Of a stretch of DNA of 41,694 nt, positions 1 through 7,906 are shown piece by piece; the stretch's first letter is position 1, and every line of letters starts with the position of its first letter. The notes under the pieces are model-generated. The model was not told the origin of the DNA. It ran no database searches and saw nothing but the letters and a program-made list of their open reading frames with translations. Origin of the DNA: Anaerolineae bacterium. Lineage in GTDB: Bacteria > Chloroflexota > Anaerolineae > Aggregatilineales > Phototrophicaceae. Both the position numbers and the translations under genes were made by a program. Location of the stretch: NCBI GenBank assembly GCA_026645945.1, contig JAPKMO010000028.1, forward strand, positions 1 to 41,694, written 5' to 3'.

Positions 1-2380
1 GCCCTGCCCCGGAGCGCACGTTCAACGCCGACTCGTCATCAGCCGTCACTTCGCCGCGCGTGCCGGGGTACAACCGCGACTCCAGGGTGTTCGGGCAGGA
101 TACAATACCATTGGCAGGCGGCGCACCGCTGGGCTGCCGGGGCAGGCCGAACAACTGGCGCTCCTCATCGGTGAGCGGGCGCGCCTCGCAGCAGCCCTCG
201 GCGAAAGCGATCAGGTTGCGGACGTTCGTCCAGGTCTGCCACAGGCGCACGCTGCCATCCTGGCTGACGGTGGCGACACTTTCGCCGGACGGCGACCAAT
301 CGGCGCTGTAAACAATATCGGTATGGCCGGTCAGGTTCAACATCAGCGCGCCGGTGTTGATGTCCCACAGCCGAGCGGTATTATCGCGGCTGGTGGTGAC
401 GATTCGTTTGCCGTCCGGCGACCAGGCCGTACCGACAACATCATCGGTATGGCCGAACAGGGTATAAAGCAGTTCGCCGGTATCGGCATTCCAGATGCGC
501 GCGGTATCGTCGGCGCTGGCCGTCACTACGCGGCGGCTGTCCGGCGACCAGGCCACCCGTGTGACCGAGCCGATGTGCGCGGCCAGATAAAAAGCCGAAT
601 AACCGGTATCGGCATTCCAGATGCGCGCGGTGCGGTCGCTGCTGGCGGTAGCGATGCGCCGGCCATCCGGCGACCAGACGGCGCGGTGAACCATCCGGTC
701 GTGGCCGACCAGAATCCGCAGCAGGCTGCCGGTATCGGCATCCCAGATGCGCGCCGTTAAATCGCTGCTGGCCGTCACCAGGCGCTCCCCGTCCGGCGAC
801 CAGTCCACGCTGTTGACATCACCGGTATGCCCGCGTAGGACGGCGATTTGTAACCCGGAAGAGGCATCCCAGATGATAGCGGTATCGTCGCTGCTGGCCG
901 TCGCTATCCGTGTACCGTCCGGCGACCAGACAGCCAGAAACACATCTTCCTGGTGACCGGCCAGCGTAAACAGCGGCGTGCCGGAAACCGCATCCCAGAT
1001 GATGGCGGTATCGTCGCTGCTGGCCGTCACGATCCGTGTCCCGTCCGGCGACCAGAGCGCGCGGTTGACCGGCCCCCGGTGGCGCAGGATGAGCAGCGGG
1101 TCGCCGCCGGCGTTCCACACGCGGGCGGTATTATCGGCGCTGGCTGTCACCAGGCGCGTTCCATCCGGCGACCAGGCTGCCGAATAAACTGCGCCGTTGT
1201 GCTGGTTAAGCGCGCGCTGCGCCAGCCGGGCCTGGACGGCCTGCACCAGTGCACGCTCGATCTGGGTGGTATAAACGTAGTTCCGCAGGGCTTCCAGCGC
1301 CAGCAGCACCGCCCGCTCCGGGCGAGGGCCGCTGCGCTCGGCCTGCGATTGGCCGGCCAGCGCGAGTGACTGCGCGCGGTCGCGCTCGCGGGCGACGGCG
1401 GTAGCCTGCGCCTGCGCGAGATTACGCTGGCGTTCGGCTTCACCCTGGGCGGCGGCAGCAATGGCCGCCTGCGTCTGCGCGAACTGAGCCTGAACTTCGG
1501 CTTCACCCTGGGCAGCAGTAGCGATAGCGGCCTGCGTCCTGGCGATTTCCGCCTGAACTTCGGCTTCGCCCTGGGCGGCGGCAGCAATGGCCGCCTGCGT
1601 CTGCGCGATTCGCGCCTGATCTTCAGCCTCCGCCTGGGCGTCTACGGCGGTGGCGGCGCTTTGATCGGCCAGATTACGCTGGAAATTGGCTTCGCCAAAT
1701 AATGCCAGGGAGATGACGGCCAGCGCGATAGAAACCACCAGCGCCACCGATACACCGGCCAGCAGCGAACGCTGGCGGCGCGTTTCGGCGGTGCGGCTGA
1801 CGGCCAGGAACTCGGCGTGCAGGGGCAGCGGCGCCGGCTCCTTGCTGACGGCCTGCGCCAGCCATTTTTCGGCGTCGCGTAGGTCATCGCCCCGCAGCAG
1901 CAGGCTGGGATTCTGACCGTTGTTGTTCCATTCCCTGGCGCGCACCAGCAGGCGGGTATGCTGCCGCACGTAACCCAGGTCGGTATTAAACGCATTAACC
2001 AGCGACCCAAAGGCAGCCTCAAAATCGTCGCTCTCGCGGAAAAATATCCAGTTGTGAGAACTGACAATCGGGTGCATCAACTTGCGGTCGGCGGCCTCGG
2101 TGATCTCCCGGTGCAGAATCGGGATGATACGTTTGTTATTGGCGATGGCGTGTTCGATCTCCTGGCGACAGATGTCGGAGCGCACCGAATCCGGCGAGAT
2201 GACAAAAACGAAAGCATCCGCTGCTTCGATGCCGGCCTGCACCTCGCGCCACCAGTCGGCGGTGAGAGGAATATCCTCCCAATCCACCCAGGTATCGCGC
2301 TGCTGCTGCGACAGCGCGGCGTGCAGGCGGCGCACGAAGTCCACATCTTTGCGCGAATAAGAGATAAAAACATCTGACAT
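1..2380 (-). CDS. TIR - transmembrane - coiled-coil - WD40 - SH3b protein (partial, C-terminus off the left edge)
   Basis: Open reading frame with no stop before the window edge; 793 codons are visible. It starts MSDVFISYSRKD, behind AAGGGCGG. Residues 1-130 form a TIR domain with the SYSRKD and DWEDIP motifs and a Glu at about 74 (CRQE) where NADase TIRs carry the catalytic Glu. A conserved post-TIR stretch (YVRQHTRLLVRA, LLRGDDL) follows. An Arg-rich stretch precedes one hydrophobic helix (about 204-227), predicting TIR inside and the rest outside. Next come an Ala/Gln/Glu-rich coiled coil with 21-residue repeats (about 235-340) and eight WD40 repeats (about 390-720) of the pattern WSPDGxRxxTASxDxTAxxWDAxTG. 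The last visible residues (ALNVRSGAG) look like the start of a bacterial SH3 domain. No NACHT or NB-ARC domain is present. The domains are seen; a sensor or immune role is inferred. It is a paralogue of the protein at 18884-22384. Confidence 0.9.
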   Translation of the reverse strand, partial: MSDVFISYSRKDVDFVRRLHAALSQQQRDTWVDWEDIPLTADWWREVQAGIEAADAFVFVISPDSVRSDICRQEIEHAIANNKRIIPILHREITEAADRKLMHPIVSSHNWIFFRESDDFEAAFGSLVNAFNTDLGYVRQHTRLLVRAREWNNNGQNPSLLLRGDDLRDAEKWLAQAVSKEPAPLPLHAEFLAVSRTAETRRQRSLLAGVSVALVVSIALAVISLALFGEANFQRNLADQSAATAVDAQAEAEDQARIAQTQAAIAAAAQGEAEVQAEIARTQAAIATAAQGEAEVQAQFAQTQAAIAAAAQGEAERQRNLAQAQATAVARERDRAQSLALAGQSQAERSGPRPERAVLLALEALRNYVYTTQIERALVQAVQARLAQRALNQHNGAVYSAAWSPDGTRLVTASADNTARVWNAGGDPLLILRHRGPVNRALWSPDGTRIVTASSDDTAIIWDAVSGTPLFTLAGHQEDVFLAVWSPDGTRIATASSDDTAIIWDASSGLQIAVLRGHTGDVNSVDWSPDGERLVTASSDLTARIWDADTGSLLRILVGHDRMVHRAVWSPDGRRIATASSDRTARIWNADTGYSAFYLAAHIGSVTRVAWSPDSRRVVTASADDTARIWNADTGELLYTLFGHTDDVVGTAWSPDGKRIVTTSRDNTARLWDINTGALMLNLTGHTDIVYSADWSPSGESVATVSQDGSVRLWQTWTNVRNLIAFAEGCCEARPLTDEERQLFGLPRQPSGAPPANGIVSCPNTLESRLYPGTRGEVTADDESALNVRSGAG
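1427..1617 (-). repeat. 63-bp tandem repeat encoding the coiled coil
   Basis: Three consecutive units of 63 bp inside the TIR-WD40 gene; for example TGAACTTCGGCTTC recurs exactly 63 bp apart, at 1491 and 1554. Each unit encodes about 21 residues of the form AQTQAAIAAAAQGEAEVQAE, which is three heptads and therefore keeps coiled-coil register. The near-identity suggests recent duplication or gene conversion, and unit number could vary between strains. Confidence 0.8.
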
Positions 2381-2418
2381 CCAGCACCGCCCTTAACACG
2401 CTCCGATATATAAAGGCC

Positions 2419-2447
2419 ATTATAATATGGCGCGGGCGGCCTCACAA
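2419..2447 (-). promoter_or_regulatory. sigma70-type promoter of the TIR-WD40 gene
   Basis: Reading the minus strand, TTGTGA (2447-2442) is separated by 17 bp from a perfect TATAAT (2424-2419). Initiation would be near 2412, giving a leader of about 30 nt before the ATG at 2380. Confidence 0.55.
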
Positions 2448-2468
2448 ACGCGGACTTCAGGCGCGGGG

Positions 2469-4016
2469 TCAGGAAATTCGTTTGATCGGCAGGCGAACGC
2501 TGAACGTCGTGCCGACGCCGACCTGACTTTCGACGCTGATGCTGCCGCCATGCCGTTCAACCGCCTGCCGGGTGATCGCCAGTCCCAGGCCGGTGCCTTG
2601 AATCTGGCCGACATTGGAAGCGCGGTGGAAGGGTTCAAACAGGCGGCGCTGGTCATCTTCGGGGATGCCGATACCCTGATCGCTGACGCGAATGATGGCC
2701 GTATCGCCTTCGCAGGCCAGTTCAACGCTGATTGGCGCACCTTCCCGCGAGTATTTGATGGCATTGGTCAGCAGATTGGTGATCGCCCGCCGCAGCAGTT
2801 TAACATCCACATCGGCTTCCACGCGCCGCCCCGTGCCGGAAAACTCGATGCAGCAGGCCATCCGGTAAGCGAGCTGGATTTCCTCGATGATGTCGCGGCA
2901 GTAGGTTTCCAGATCAATCGTTTCGGGATAAAACTCGGCGCCGGTGAAATCCGACTTGCTGATAGTCATCACGTCGTTAATCATCTCGGCCAGATGTTCG
3001 GTCTGCGTTTCGATAACCTCGTAGGATTCGCGCTTCTCCTGCTCCGTCATGCGGTCGCCATAGGCTTTTAACATGCTGTTCGCCAGCCGAATCGCGCCTA
3101 GGGGGGTGCGGAGTTCGTGCGACATCATGGAGATGAAGCGGTTTTTTAACTCACGCAGTTCGCGTTCGTTATCAAGCTGCATGTTAAGGCGCTGTTTTTC
3201 GAGAAGCTGCCCTTCCAGATATTTTCGCTCGGTGAAATCCTGGATGACGCCGGTAAACAGGCGTCTGTCATCCAGCCGAAGCTGGCTGACGGCGAAATAA
3301 ATGGGAAACAGCGTGCCATCTCTGCGCCGCCCGACGACTTCATCCCCCAGGCGGCCAATCTTCTCGACAAAATCCGCCAGCGCGCGTTCGTCGGCCTGGT
3401 TTTCCAGGTCGGACACCAGACAGCCGATAGATTGGCCGATCAGTTCATTGGGTTGGTAGCCGAAGATGGCTGCGCCCGCCGGATTGACGGATTCGATCCG
3501 GCCAGAGCGGTCAAAGGTGATGATGCCGTCTACCAGATTATCCAGAATGGTTTCCAACCGCTGTTTGCTGTTTTGTAGTTCCACCTGCACGCGCTTGATT
3601 TCGGTCACGTTCTGGTGGGCGACGATCAAACGGCGGTAGTCCCGCCACTCAAAAGTCGTAATCTGGATGACAAACCAGCGCCGTTCGGAGGGACTGTGGC
3701 AGGGATATTCGAGATCAAACTGCGGCAGAGAACTTGCCAATATCCGGCGGATGCCCTGCGCGACGGCCAGGGCATCGGGCGTGGCGGCACGGTCGCATAC
3801 GGCCAGGTAGTTCGTGCCGATGCCATACCGGCTGTCTGTGAAGCCGTTGTTTTCAGCAAACTGCCGCCACGCCTGGTTGACGTGGATGATCGTTCCGGTT
3901 TCGTCAAGGATGGCGATATGAGCGGTCAGGCCGTCCAAAGCGGCTTTGACGAAGTTTTCCGCCTCGACCAGGATAGGGAAATCGGCGGCGCTGGCCGGGC
4001 CGAGCAAAGAATTCAC
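2469..4016 (-). CDS. PAS-domain sensor histidine kinase
   Basis: 515 residues with no membrane helix, so probably a cytosolic sensor kinase. Two PAS-like domains (about 22-140 and 150-265; the second has SVNPAGAAIFGY and ends VIQDFTERK) lead through a short coiled coil into the HisKA dimerisation domain. The phosphoacceptor is His300 in MMSHELRTPLG. The ATPase domain follows with N box NLLTNAIKYS (about 414-423), G1 DQGIGIP (about 446-452), F box LFEPFHRAS and G2 GTGLGLAI (about 474-481). Length and order are typical of hybrid-free two-component kinases. No response regulator lies beside it, so it is an orphan kinase here. The signal it senses cannot be read from the sequence. Its -10 box lies about 35 bp upstream. 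Confidence 0.95.
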   Translation of the reverse strand: MNSLLGPASAADFPILVEAENFVKAALDGLTAHIAILDETGTIIHVNQAWRQFAENNGFTDSRYGIGTNYLAVCDRAATPDALAVAQGIRRILASSLPQFDLEYPCHSPSERRWFVIQITTFEWRDYRRLIVAHQNVTEIKRVQVELQNSKQRLETILDNLVDGIITFDRSGRIESVNPAGAAIFGYQPNELIGQSIGCLVSDLENQADERALADFVEKIGRLGDEVVGRRRDGTLFPIYFAVSQLRLDDRRLFTGVIQDFTERKYLEGQLLEKQRLNMQLDNERELRELKNRFISMMSHELRTPLGAIRLANSMLKAYGDRMTEQEKRESYEVIETQTEHLAEMINDVMTISKSDFTGAEFYPETIDLETYCRDIIEEIQLAYRMACCIEFSGTGRRVEADVDVKLLRRAITNLLTNAIKYSREGAPISVELACEGDTAIIRVSDQGIGIPEDDQRRLFEPFHRASNVGQIQGTGLGLAITRQAVERHGGSISVESQVGVGTTFSVRLPIKRIS

Positions 4017-4049
4017 AGGCGCTCCCAGAATTTTTCAGACAACATTTTT

Positions 4050-4055
4050 ATTATA
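4050..4055 (-). promoter_or_regulatory. -10 box for the histidine kinase gene
   Basis: A perfect TATAAT on the minus strand lies 34 bp before the kinase ATG. I see no convincing -35 at 16-18 bp, so this is a partial promoter call. Confidence 0.4.
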
Positions 4056-4109
4056 GCCCGTTTGCACCTCCAGCGGCAGAGCAGGCGAAATTTTCTTATC
4101 TTTTTCTGG

Positions 4110-4138
4110 TAGACGGCGCAAACATGATCTGCTATAAT
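4110..4138 (+). promoter_or_regulatory. sigma70-type promoter of the SWIM protein gene
   Basis: TAGACG (4110-4115, four of six matches to TTGACA), a 17-bp spacer, then perfect TATAAT (4133-4138). Transcription would start near 4145, about 20 nt before the start codon. It diverges from the kinase promoter, so both sit in one 147-bp intergenic region. Confidence 0.55.
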
Positions 4139-4163
4139 TAGAACAAATGTTTAGCGAGGTGGG

Positions 4164-4565
4164 ATGATGAAGCCGAAAAACATCAAACGACTTCAGGAAC
4201 GGGGGAAAGACCTGCGGGCTTACATCCTCAATCCCAATCTGGTCGTGGTGGAAAGCGTTTCGCACCCGCTGGCGAATCATGTCGTCACCGTCAAATACCT
4301 GCGGGATGACCGGATTTACGCCCGCTGCACCTGCCCCTGGGCGATCAACGGCGGCGTGGCCTGCTCGCATGTCATCGCCGCGCTGGAACACCTGGCCGAA
4401 GTACGCGGGCGCAAGTTAAGCTTCTGGACAAACAAGGCGGACGCCCAGCGCCAGAAACACCGGTTGTTCTACCTGACCGGCGGCCAGCGCGACGACGGCA
4501 TTTGGATCACCAGCCGCCCCGCCCGGTGTGGCAAACGCCGCCACATGGCAGATAAAGCGGCCTGA
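4164..4565 (+). CDS. SWIM zinc-finger domain protein
   Basis: 133 residues. The centre holds CTCPWAINGGVACSH (about residues 56-70), which fits the SWIM zinc-finger pattern CxCx(n)CxH. SWIM fingers mediate DNA or protein binding in many contexts, for example SWI2/SNF2 ATPases and MuDR transposases; here the finger stands alone with basic flanks and a basic C-terminus. There is no catalytic domain. The start is ambiguous: two ATGs are adjacent (4164 and 4167) behind GAGGTGGG, and the second has the better spacing. It is monocistronic, has its own promoter, and converges on the small membrane-protein operon with 6 bp between stops. Family identification is firm; function is unknown. Confidence 0.75.
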   Translation: MMKPKNIKRLQERGKDLRAYILNPNLVVVESVSHPLANHVVTVKYLRDDRIYARCTCPWAINGGVACSHVIAALEHLAEVRGRKLSFWTNKADAQRQKHRLFYLTGGQRDDGIWITSRPARCGKRRHMADKAA

Positions 4566-4571
4566 ACGCGG

Positions 4572-5228
4572 CTAACGCCCCCTGCGCCGGGCTTCGTCCT
4601 GCTGCGCCAGCAGCTCCTCGAACGAAACCGGCTCGTTTTCGACGCTTTCCAGCCGGTTTCGTAATTCGGCCAGTTCGTATTCGTCAAGCGTGTTTATCAC
4701 CACGTCCACCCGGCTGCCGGTTTCGCCGCGTTTGGCTTTAGCCGCCCGCGCGGCTTTTCTGGCTTCCGGCTCGGCTTCTGCCTCAGCATGTCGCCAAACG
4801 AAATATGTGGAAACCACCGCCGCCAGAGTTACTGCTAAGGCCAGCAGAACCATCGGCCCCATGCGGGCATCAAGCTGCTGATTCAAGCCGGTGATGACCT
4901 GGCTCATTAAATCCTGGGCGATTCTCTGTGCATCGCTGACCATCTGCTGCCAGCGATCCCAATCGGCCGGGGTAAAGTCGGCGAAGGGAGTAACCGGATA
5001 AGTCGGCCACAGGCCGGTAAAATCCGCCGTCACCCGCATAAAACGGTCGAAGATGTTGCTCATCATCACGGCAAAGGCAATCCAGATGGCCGCCGTTGAA
5101 AATAAACGCTCGCGCCCCCGCATGAACGAATCCTCCGTTATTCCCTTAAACAACCACCACAGCCAGCGAACAGGATAAAACAGCCATCCAAAAATCGCGC
5201 GGAAAAACCGCCGGAGCGCGCGGAACAT
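4572..5228 (-). CDS. Small membrane protein with conserved C-terminal ELRxRL motif (third of three paralogues)
   Basis: 218 residues. A basic, Trp/Phe-rich N-terminus (FFRAIFGWLFYPVRWLWWLFKG) may be a membrane-associated segment. Two clear hydrophobic segments follow (about 43-60, FSTAAIWIAFAVMM, and about 126-145, MVLLALAVTLAAVVSTYFVW), separated by a roughly 65-residue loop. The cytosolic tail carries RVDVVINTLDEYELAELRNRL ... EPVSFEELLAQQDE, which closely matches the tails of the two upstream proteins. The ATG sits 3 nt after the stop of the preceding gene, so translation is probably coupled. I do not recognise a named family. Confidence 0.75.
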   Translation of the reverse strand: MFRALRRFFRAIFGWLFYPVRWLWWLFKGITEDSFMRGRERLFSTAAIWIAFAVMMSNIFDRFMRVTADFTGLWPTYPVTPFADFTPADWDRWQQMVSDAQRIAQDLMSQVITGLNQQLDARMGPMVLLALAVTLAAVVSTYFVWRHAEAEAEPEARKAARAAKAKRGETGSRVDVVINTLDEYELAELRNRLESVENEPVSFEELLAQQDEARRRGR

Positions 5229-5231
5229 GCT

Positions 5232-5588
5232 TTAATACCCCCGCGTGCGGCGGTCTTCATCCTGCACTAGTTCTTCCAGGGTCAGCAGTTCGCCGTCTGT
5301 TTCGGCCAGGCGCGCCCGCAGTTCGGCCAATTCAGCCTCGTTTAACCGCTCCAGCACGCGGTCAACCCGCCCCCGGCGCTTGGCTTTTTCCCCCTCGGCC
5401 AGGCGGGCCGCCTGGCTGTTTCCCGGCTGGCTGAACCAGACCACTGCTGTCACCCCCACCCCCGAGCCGATGCTGAGGGCGGCCATCCAGAAGTCCAGGG
5501 CGTTGTTGACGACCATCGCCACCAGGATAATCGTCAGCGCCGTCCAGATCACCGCCGTCGAAATCAAGCGCGTCAGGTTGTTGTCCAT
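5232..5588 (-). CDS. Small two-helix membrane protein (second of three paralogues)
   Basis: 118 residues from the start MDNNLTRLISTAVIW; this ATG is chosen over an upstream frame-open one because GAAGGGAA lies at a good distance and because the sister protein begins the same way (MDSHNLSRTLSTVTIW). Two hydrophobic helices (about 8-28 and 32-52) are followed by a basic linker (KAKRRGR) and the tail VDRVLERLNEAELAELRARL ... LLTLEELVQDEDRR. All three proteins share this helix pair and tail, so they arose by tandem duplication. No catalytic motif is visible. The tail could be a dimerisation or docking helix; that is inference. Confidence 0.75.
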   Translation of the reverse strand: MDNNLTRLISTAVIWTALTIILVAMVVNNALDFWMAALSIGSGVGVTAVVWFSQPGNSQAARLAEGEKAKRRGRVDRVLERLNEAELAELRARLAETDGELLTLEELVQDEDRRTRGY

Positions 5589-5613
5589 AGTCTGATATTC
5601 CCTTCGTCCCGGT

Positions 5614-5955
5614 CTATTTCGCACGCCGGCGTTCGGCCAGCAGATCATCCAGCGTCACCTGCTCTCCATCGCTTTCGATCAGCCGCGACCGCAGTTCGGT
5701 GAGTTCATCCTCGCTCAGCCTGTCGAGCATCTGATCAAGACGGCCCCGGCGTTTGGCTTTTTCGGCCTGGTTTTTGCCGGCCTCCTTGCCGCTCTCCCAG
5801 ATCACGATGGTTGCCATCATCCCCGCGCCGATCGCCACCGCCGCCATGATAAAATCCACCCGCGTGCCGGTGAGCATGGCCGTTACGCCCAGGATCGCCA
5901 GGGCAGCCCAGATGGTCACGGTCGAAAGCGTCCGCGATAGATTATGACTATCCAT
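5614..5955 (-). CDS. Small two-helix membrane protein (first of three paralogues)
   Basis: 113 residues from MDSHNLSRTLSTVTIW; AAGGGG lies 8-10 nt upstream of this ATG, which favours it over an in-frame upstream start. It has two hydrophobic segments (about 9-28 and 33-52), a KxKRRGR stop-transfer-like basic stretch, and the tail LDQMLDRLSEDELTELRSRL ... VTLDDLLAERRRAK. First gene of a three-gene operon running to 4572. A -10 box and an inverted repeat lie just upstream, one arm of the repeat covering this gene's ribosome-binding site. No known family recognised. Confidence 0.75.
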   Translation of the reverse strand: MDSHNLSRTLSTVTIWAALAILGVTAMLTGTRVDFIMAAVAIGAGMMATIVIWESGKEAGKNQAEKAKRRGRLDQMLDRLSEDELTELRSRLIESDGEQVTLDDLLAERRRAK

Positions 5956-5962
5956 AATGCAA

Positions 5963-6020
5963 AACCCCTTCTCTAAACGCCGCGCCGTAATTATAGTACG
6001 CACAGGGCAGAGAAGGGGTT
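5963..6020. repeat. 12-bp perfect inverted repeat flanking the promoter of the membrane-protein operon
   Basis: AACCCCTTCTCT at 5963-5974 is the exact complement of AGAGAAGGGGTT at 6009-6020, with 34 bp between. The inner arm includes the Shine-Dalgarno of the gene at 5955; the space between the arms contains a minus-strand TATAAT (5995-5990). It could be a pair of protein-binding sites or an RNA stem hiding the ribosome-binding site. There is no T-run, so a terminator is unlikely. Confidence 0.6.
5990..5995 (-). promoter_or_regulatory. -10 box for the small membrane-protein operon
   Basis: Perfect TATAAT on the minus strand, 35 bp before the ATG at 5955. No good -35 box is visible at the expected distance; the outer arm of the inverted repeat lies there instead, which would fit activator-dependent transcription (inference). 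Confidence 0.4.
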
Positions 6021-6046
6021 GCAGATGAGCGGAAATCGGCGCGCGA

Positions 6047-7906
6047 TCAGCCGCTTTGCGACAGGCGCGGGTCGCCGGAGGCCACCTGGATGACTGCCGC
6101 CCAGGGCTGGTAATGGGTATAGATGGTATCGCGGCGAATTTCCTGGCCGCTGGCGTCCAGGATGATGCGTACCCAGGTTACGTCCGCCCCTTCTTTGGCC
6201 CAGTCTACCTGGAGCGACTGCCCCGGCGCGAGTTCGGCGTTGGCCTCGTAAACCGTCGCCGGCGGGGATGACAGATTGCGAATGTCCGGCCCCTGCATCA
6301 CCACCTGCCGGCCCGGATTGGTGCTGTACAGACGGAACTGAATAGCATTGCTGCCGGGGAAAACCGACGTTTCGATCAGCAGATGATAGGGGGTATCGTT
6401 CAAGAATTTAAAATCCGCTGTCGGCTGGTAGATGGCGGCGTCCAGGCCGGGCGGAAAGTTGTTCTGCTCGTAAAAACCGACCCGGTAGCCGTGCGAATAA
6501 CGCTCGGTGATGGGGAAACCGGCGGCCAGCGCCGCGCGATAAACGGTAGTGCTGACCTGACACACGCCGCCACCCACGCCATCCACCGTGCGCCCGCCGT
6601 AGATGACTTTACCCTGGACGAAACCGCTTTCCAGGCTGATGTCGCCCAGGTGCGTATTAAACGAAAACACCTCACCGGGGCCGATGATAAGGCCGTCGAA
6701 GCGCGAAATAGCCTCGAAGATATTATCCTTGCGGGACTGGGTTGAACCGGTGTAGTAGGTGGTTGCCTCTCCCACCAGTTCAACAATGCCGAGTTCGGCG
6801 GCGGTCAAACCTTCGTGATAGGTCGGCAGCGTATAGGTGAAGGCCATCGGCGCGATGCGATTGGCGGGGTCGAAGATGGCGGTTTCCAGCCGGCGCAGGG
6901 TTTCGTCCACGTCCAGGGCGCGCCCATTAAGTGCCGCCTGAATAACCTCAAGCTGGCGCGTATCCTCGTTAAAGTGGAAACGCGCATTCCGGGTTGAACT
7001 GACCAGACCCGGCGCGAGCCCTTCTAAATAACTGCGGAAGGCAGCGACGTTCACACCCAGATCGTACCGCCGCGCGCCGTCCGCGTCCGGCTCGACGCGC
7101 ACTTCCAGCAGCGCGGCAATCTGCTCGACGGTTGCCGTCCAGGGGCCAAGCGTGCCGCCCTGGGGGTTATCCGCCACCAGCGTAACCGGCCCGCTGAGGG
7201 CGGCACGCGCCTTGGCGGCAGCGGCTTCAGCATCCCAGATCAGCGGCGGGGTTTCGTTGACCACCAGCGGGATTTCCGCGCCGGTATCCAGCCGGCGAAC
7301 GGCGGCTTCCAGGCGCTCCAGCGTCGCGCCGATGTCCAGCGCGCGTCCGTTCTGGGCGGGCGTGGTCGCCACCAGCGTGCCGTTGATGAGCAGCGCTGCG
7401 TCTTTCGGCGGCTGGTTGATCTCCTGGGCGATGGCCGCCAGGCGCATGAAAGTCTGCCCCTGGTCATAACGCACGACCGGGGCGATGCTGCGGCCATTCA
7501 ACCAGATGCTGGCCTGCGAAACCAGATTGGCGGTCAGGCTGCCGCCATGTCCGGCGTTGTAAGCATCGGCGGCAGTTGCCTCGGCATCGAAGGTCACGCC
7601 CAGTTCGGCGGCGCTGACCTGCCAGAAACGGTCGCCGTAGCGAAAAGTGAACACCGCCTGATCGGCATAGGTAAACCGCTGCCGCAGCGCCGCCTGCGCC
7701 TCAGCGGTCGTTAAACCGCTCAGGTTCACACCCAACGCCGAAACGCCCGGCACGATGCGGTCGCTGTAAGCAAACCAGAAGGCCATCACCAGGGCGGCCA
7801 GGGCGGCCACCGTCAGCACGCCGCCGCTGACCACCAGCACCGGCAGGCGCATCAACCAGGGATTAACCGGACGCCGATGGGCCGGGTAATACTCAGGCGT
7901 TTGCAT
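6047..7906 (-). CDS. VanW-family protein with YoaR-like peptidoglycan-binding domains
   Basis: 619 residues. A short N-terminal tail and one membrane helix (about 23-47) anchor it to the membrane with the bulk outside. Two tandem YoaR-like putative peptidoglycan-binding domains follow (about 55-190, with GVNLSGLTTAEA, and about 195-370). The VanW domain (about 385-515) contains DNIFEAISRFDG, GPGEVFSFN and GGGVCQVSTTVYRA. A C-terminal beta-rich segment may be G5-like. VanW occurs in some vancomycin-resistance clusters but its biochemical function is unknown; most VanW proteins are not resistance factors. The ATG shares its A with the stop of the upstream gene (TGATG), so the two are translationally coupled. 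Domain order and length match the family. Confidence 0.93.
   Translation of the reverse strand: MQTPEYYPAHRRPVNPWLMRLPVLVVSGGVLTVAALAALVMAFWFAYSDRIVPGVSALGVNLSGLTTAEAQAALRQRFTYADQAVFTFRYGDRFWQVSAAELGVTFDAEATAADAYNAGHGGSLTANLVSQASIWLNGRSIAPVVRYDQGQTFMRLAAIAQEINQPPKDAALLINGTLVATTPAQNGRALDIGATLERLEAAVRRLDTGAEIPLVVNETPPLIWDAEAAAAKARAALSGPVTLVADNPQGGTLGPWTATVEQIAALLEVRVEPDADGARRYDLGVNVAAFRSYLEGLAPGLVSSTRNARFHFNEDTRQLEVIQAALNGRALDVDETLRRLETAIFDPANRIAPMAFTYTLPTYHEGLTAAELGIVELVGEATTYYTGSTQSRKDNIFEAISRFDGLIIGPGEVFSFNTHLGDISLESGFVQGKVIYGGRTVDGVGGGVCQVSTTVYRAALAAGFPITERYSHGYRVGFYEQNNFPPGLDAAIYQPTADFKFLNDTPYHLLIETSVFPGSNAIQFRLYSTNPGRQVVMQGPDIRNLSSPPATVYEANAELAPGQSLQVDWAKEGADVTWVRIILDASGQEIRRDTIYTHYQPWAAVIQVASGDPRLSQSG

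Noticed and set aside
200-1620. Regular repeats that could suggest a CRISPR array
   Set aside because: The 126-bp and 63-bp periods are in frame and encode WD40 blades and coiled-coil units; there are no short identical repeats with unique spacers.
6047-7906. Vancomycin resistance gene
   Set aside because: VanW domains are common in bacteria with no resistance cluster; there are no vanA/H/X/R/S genes here.
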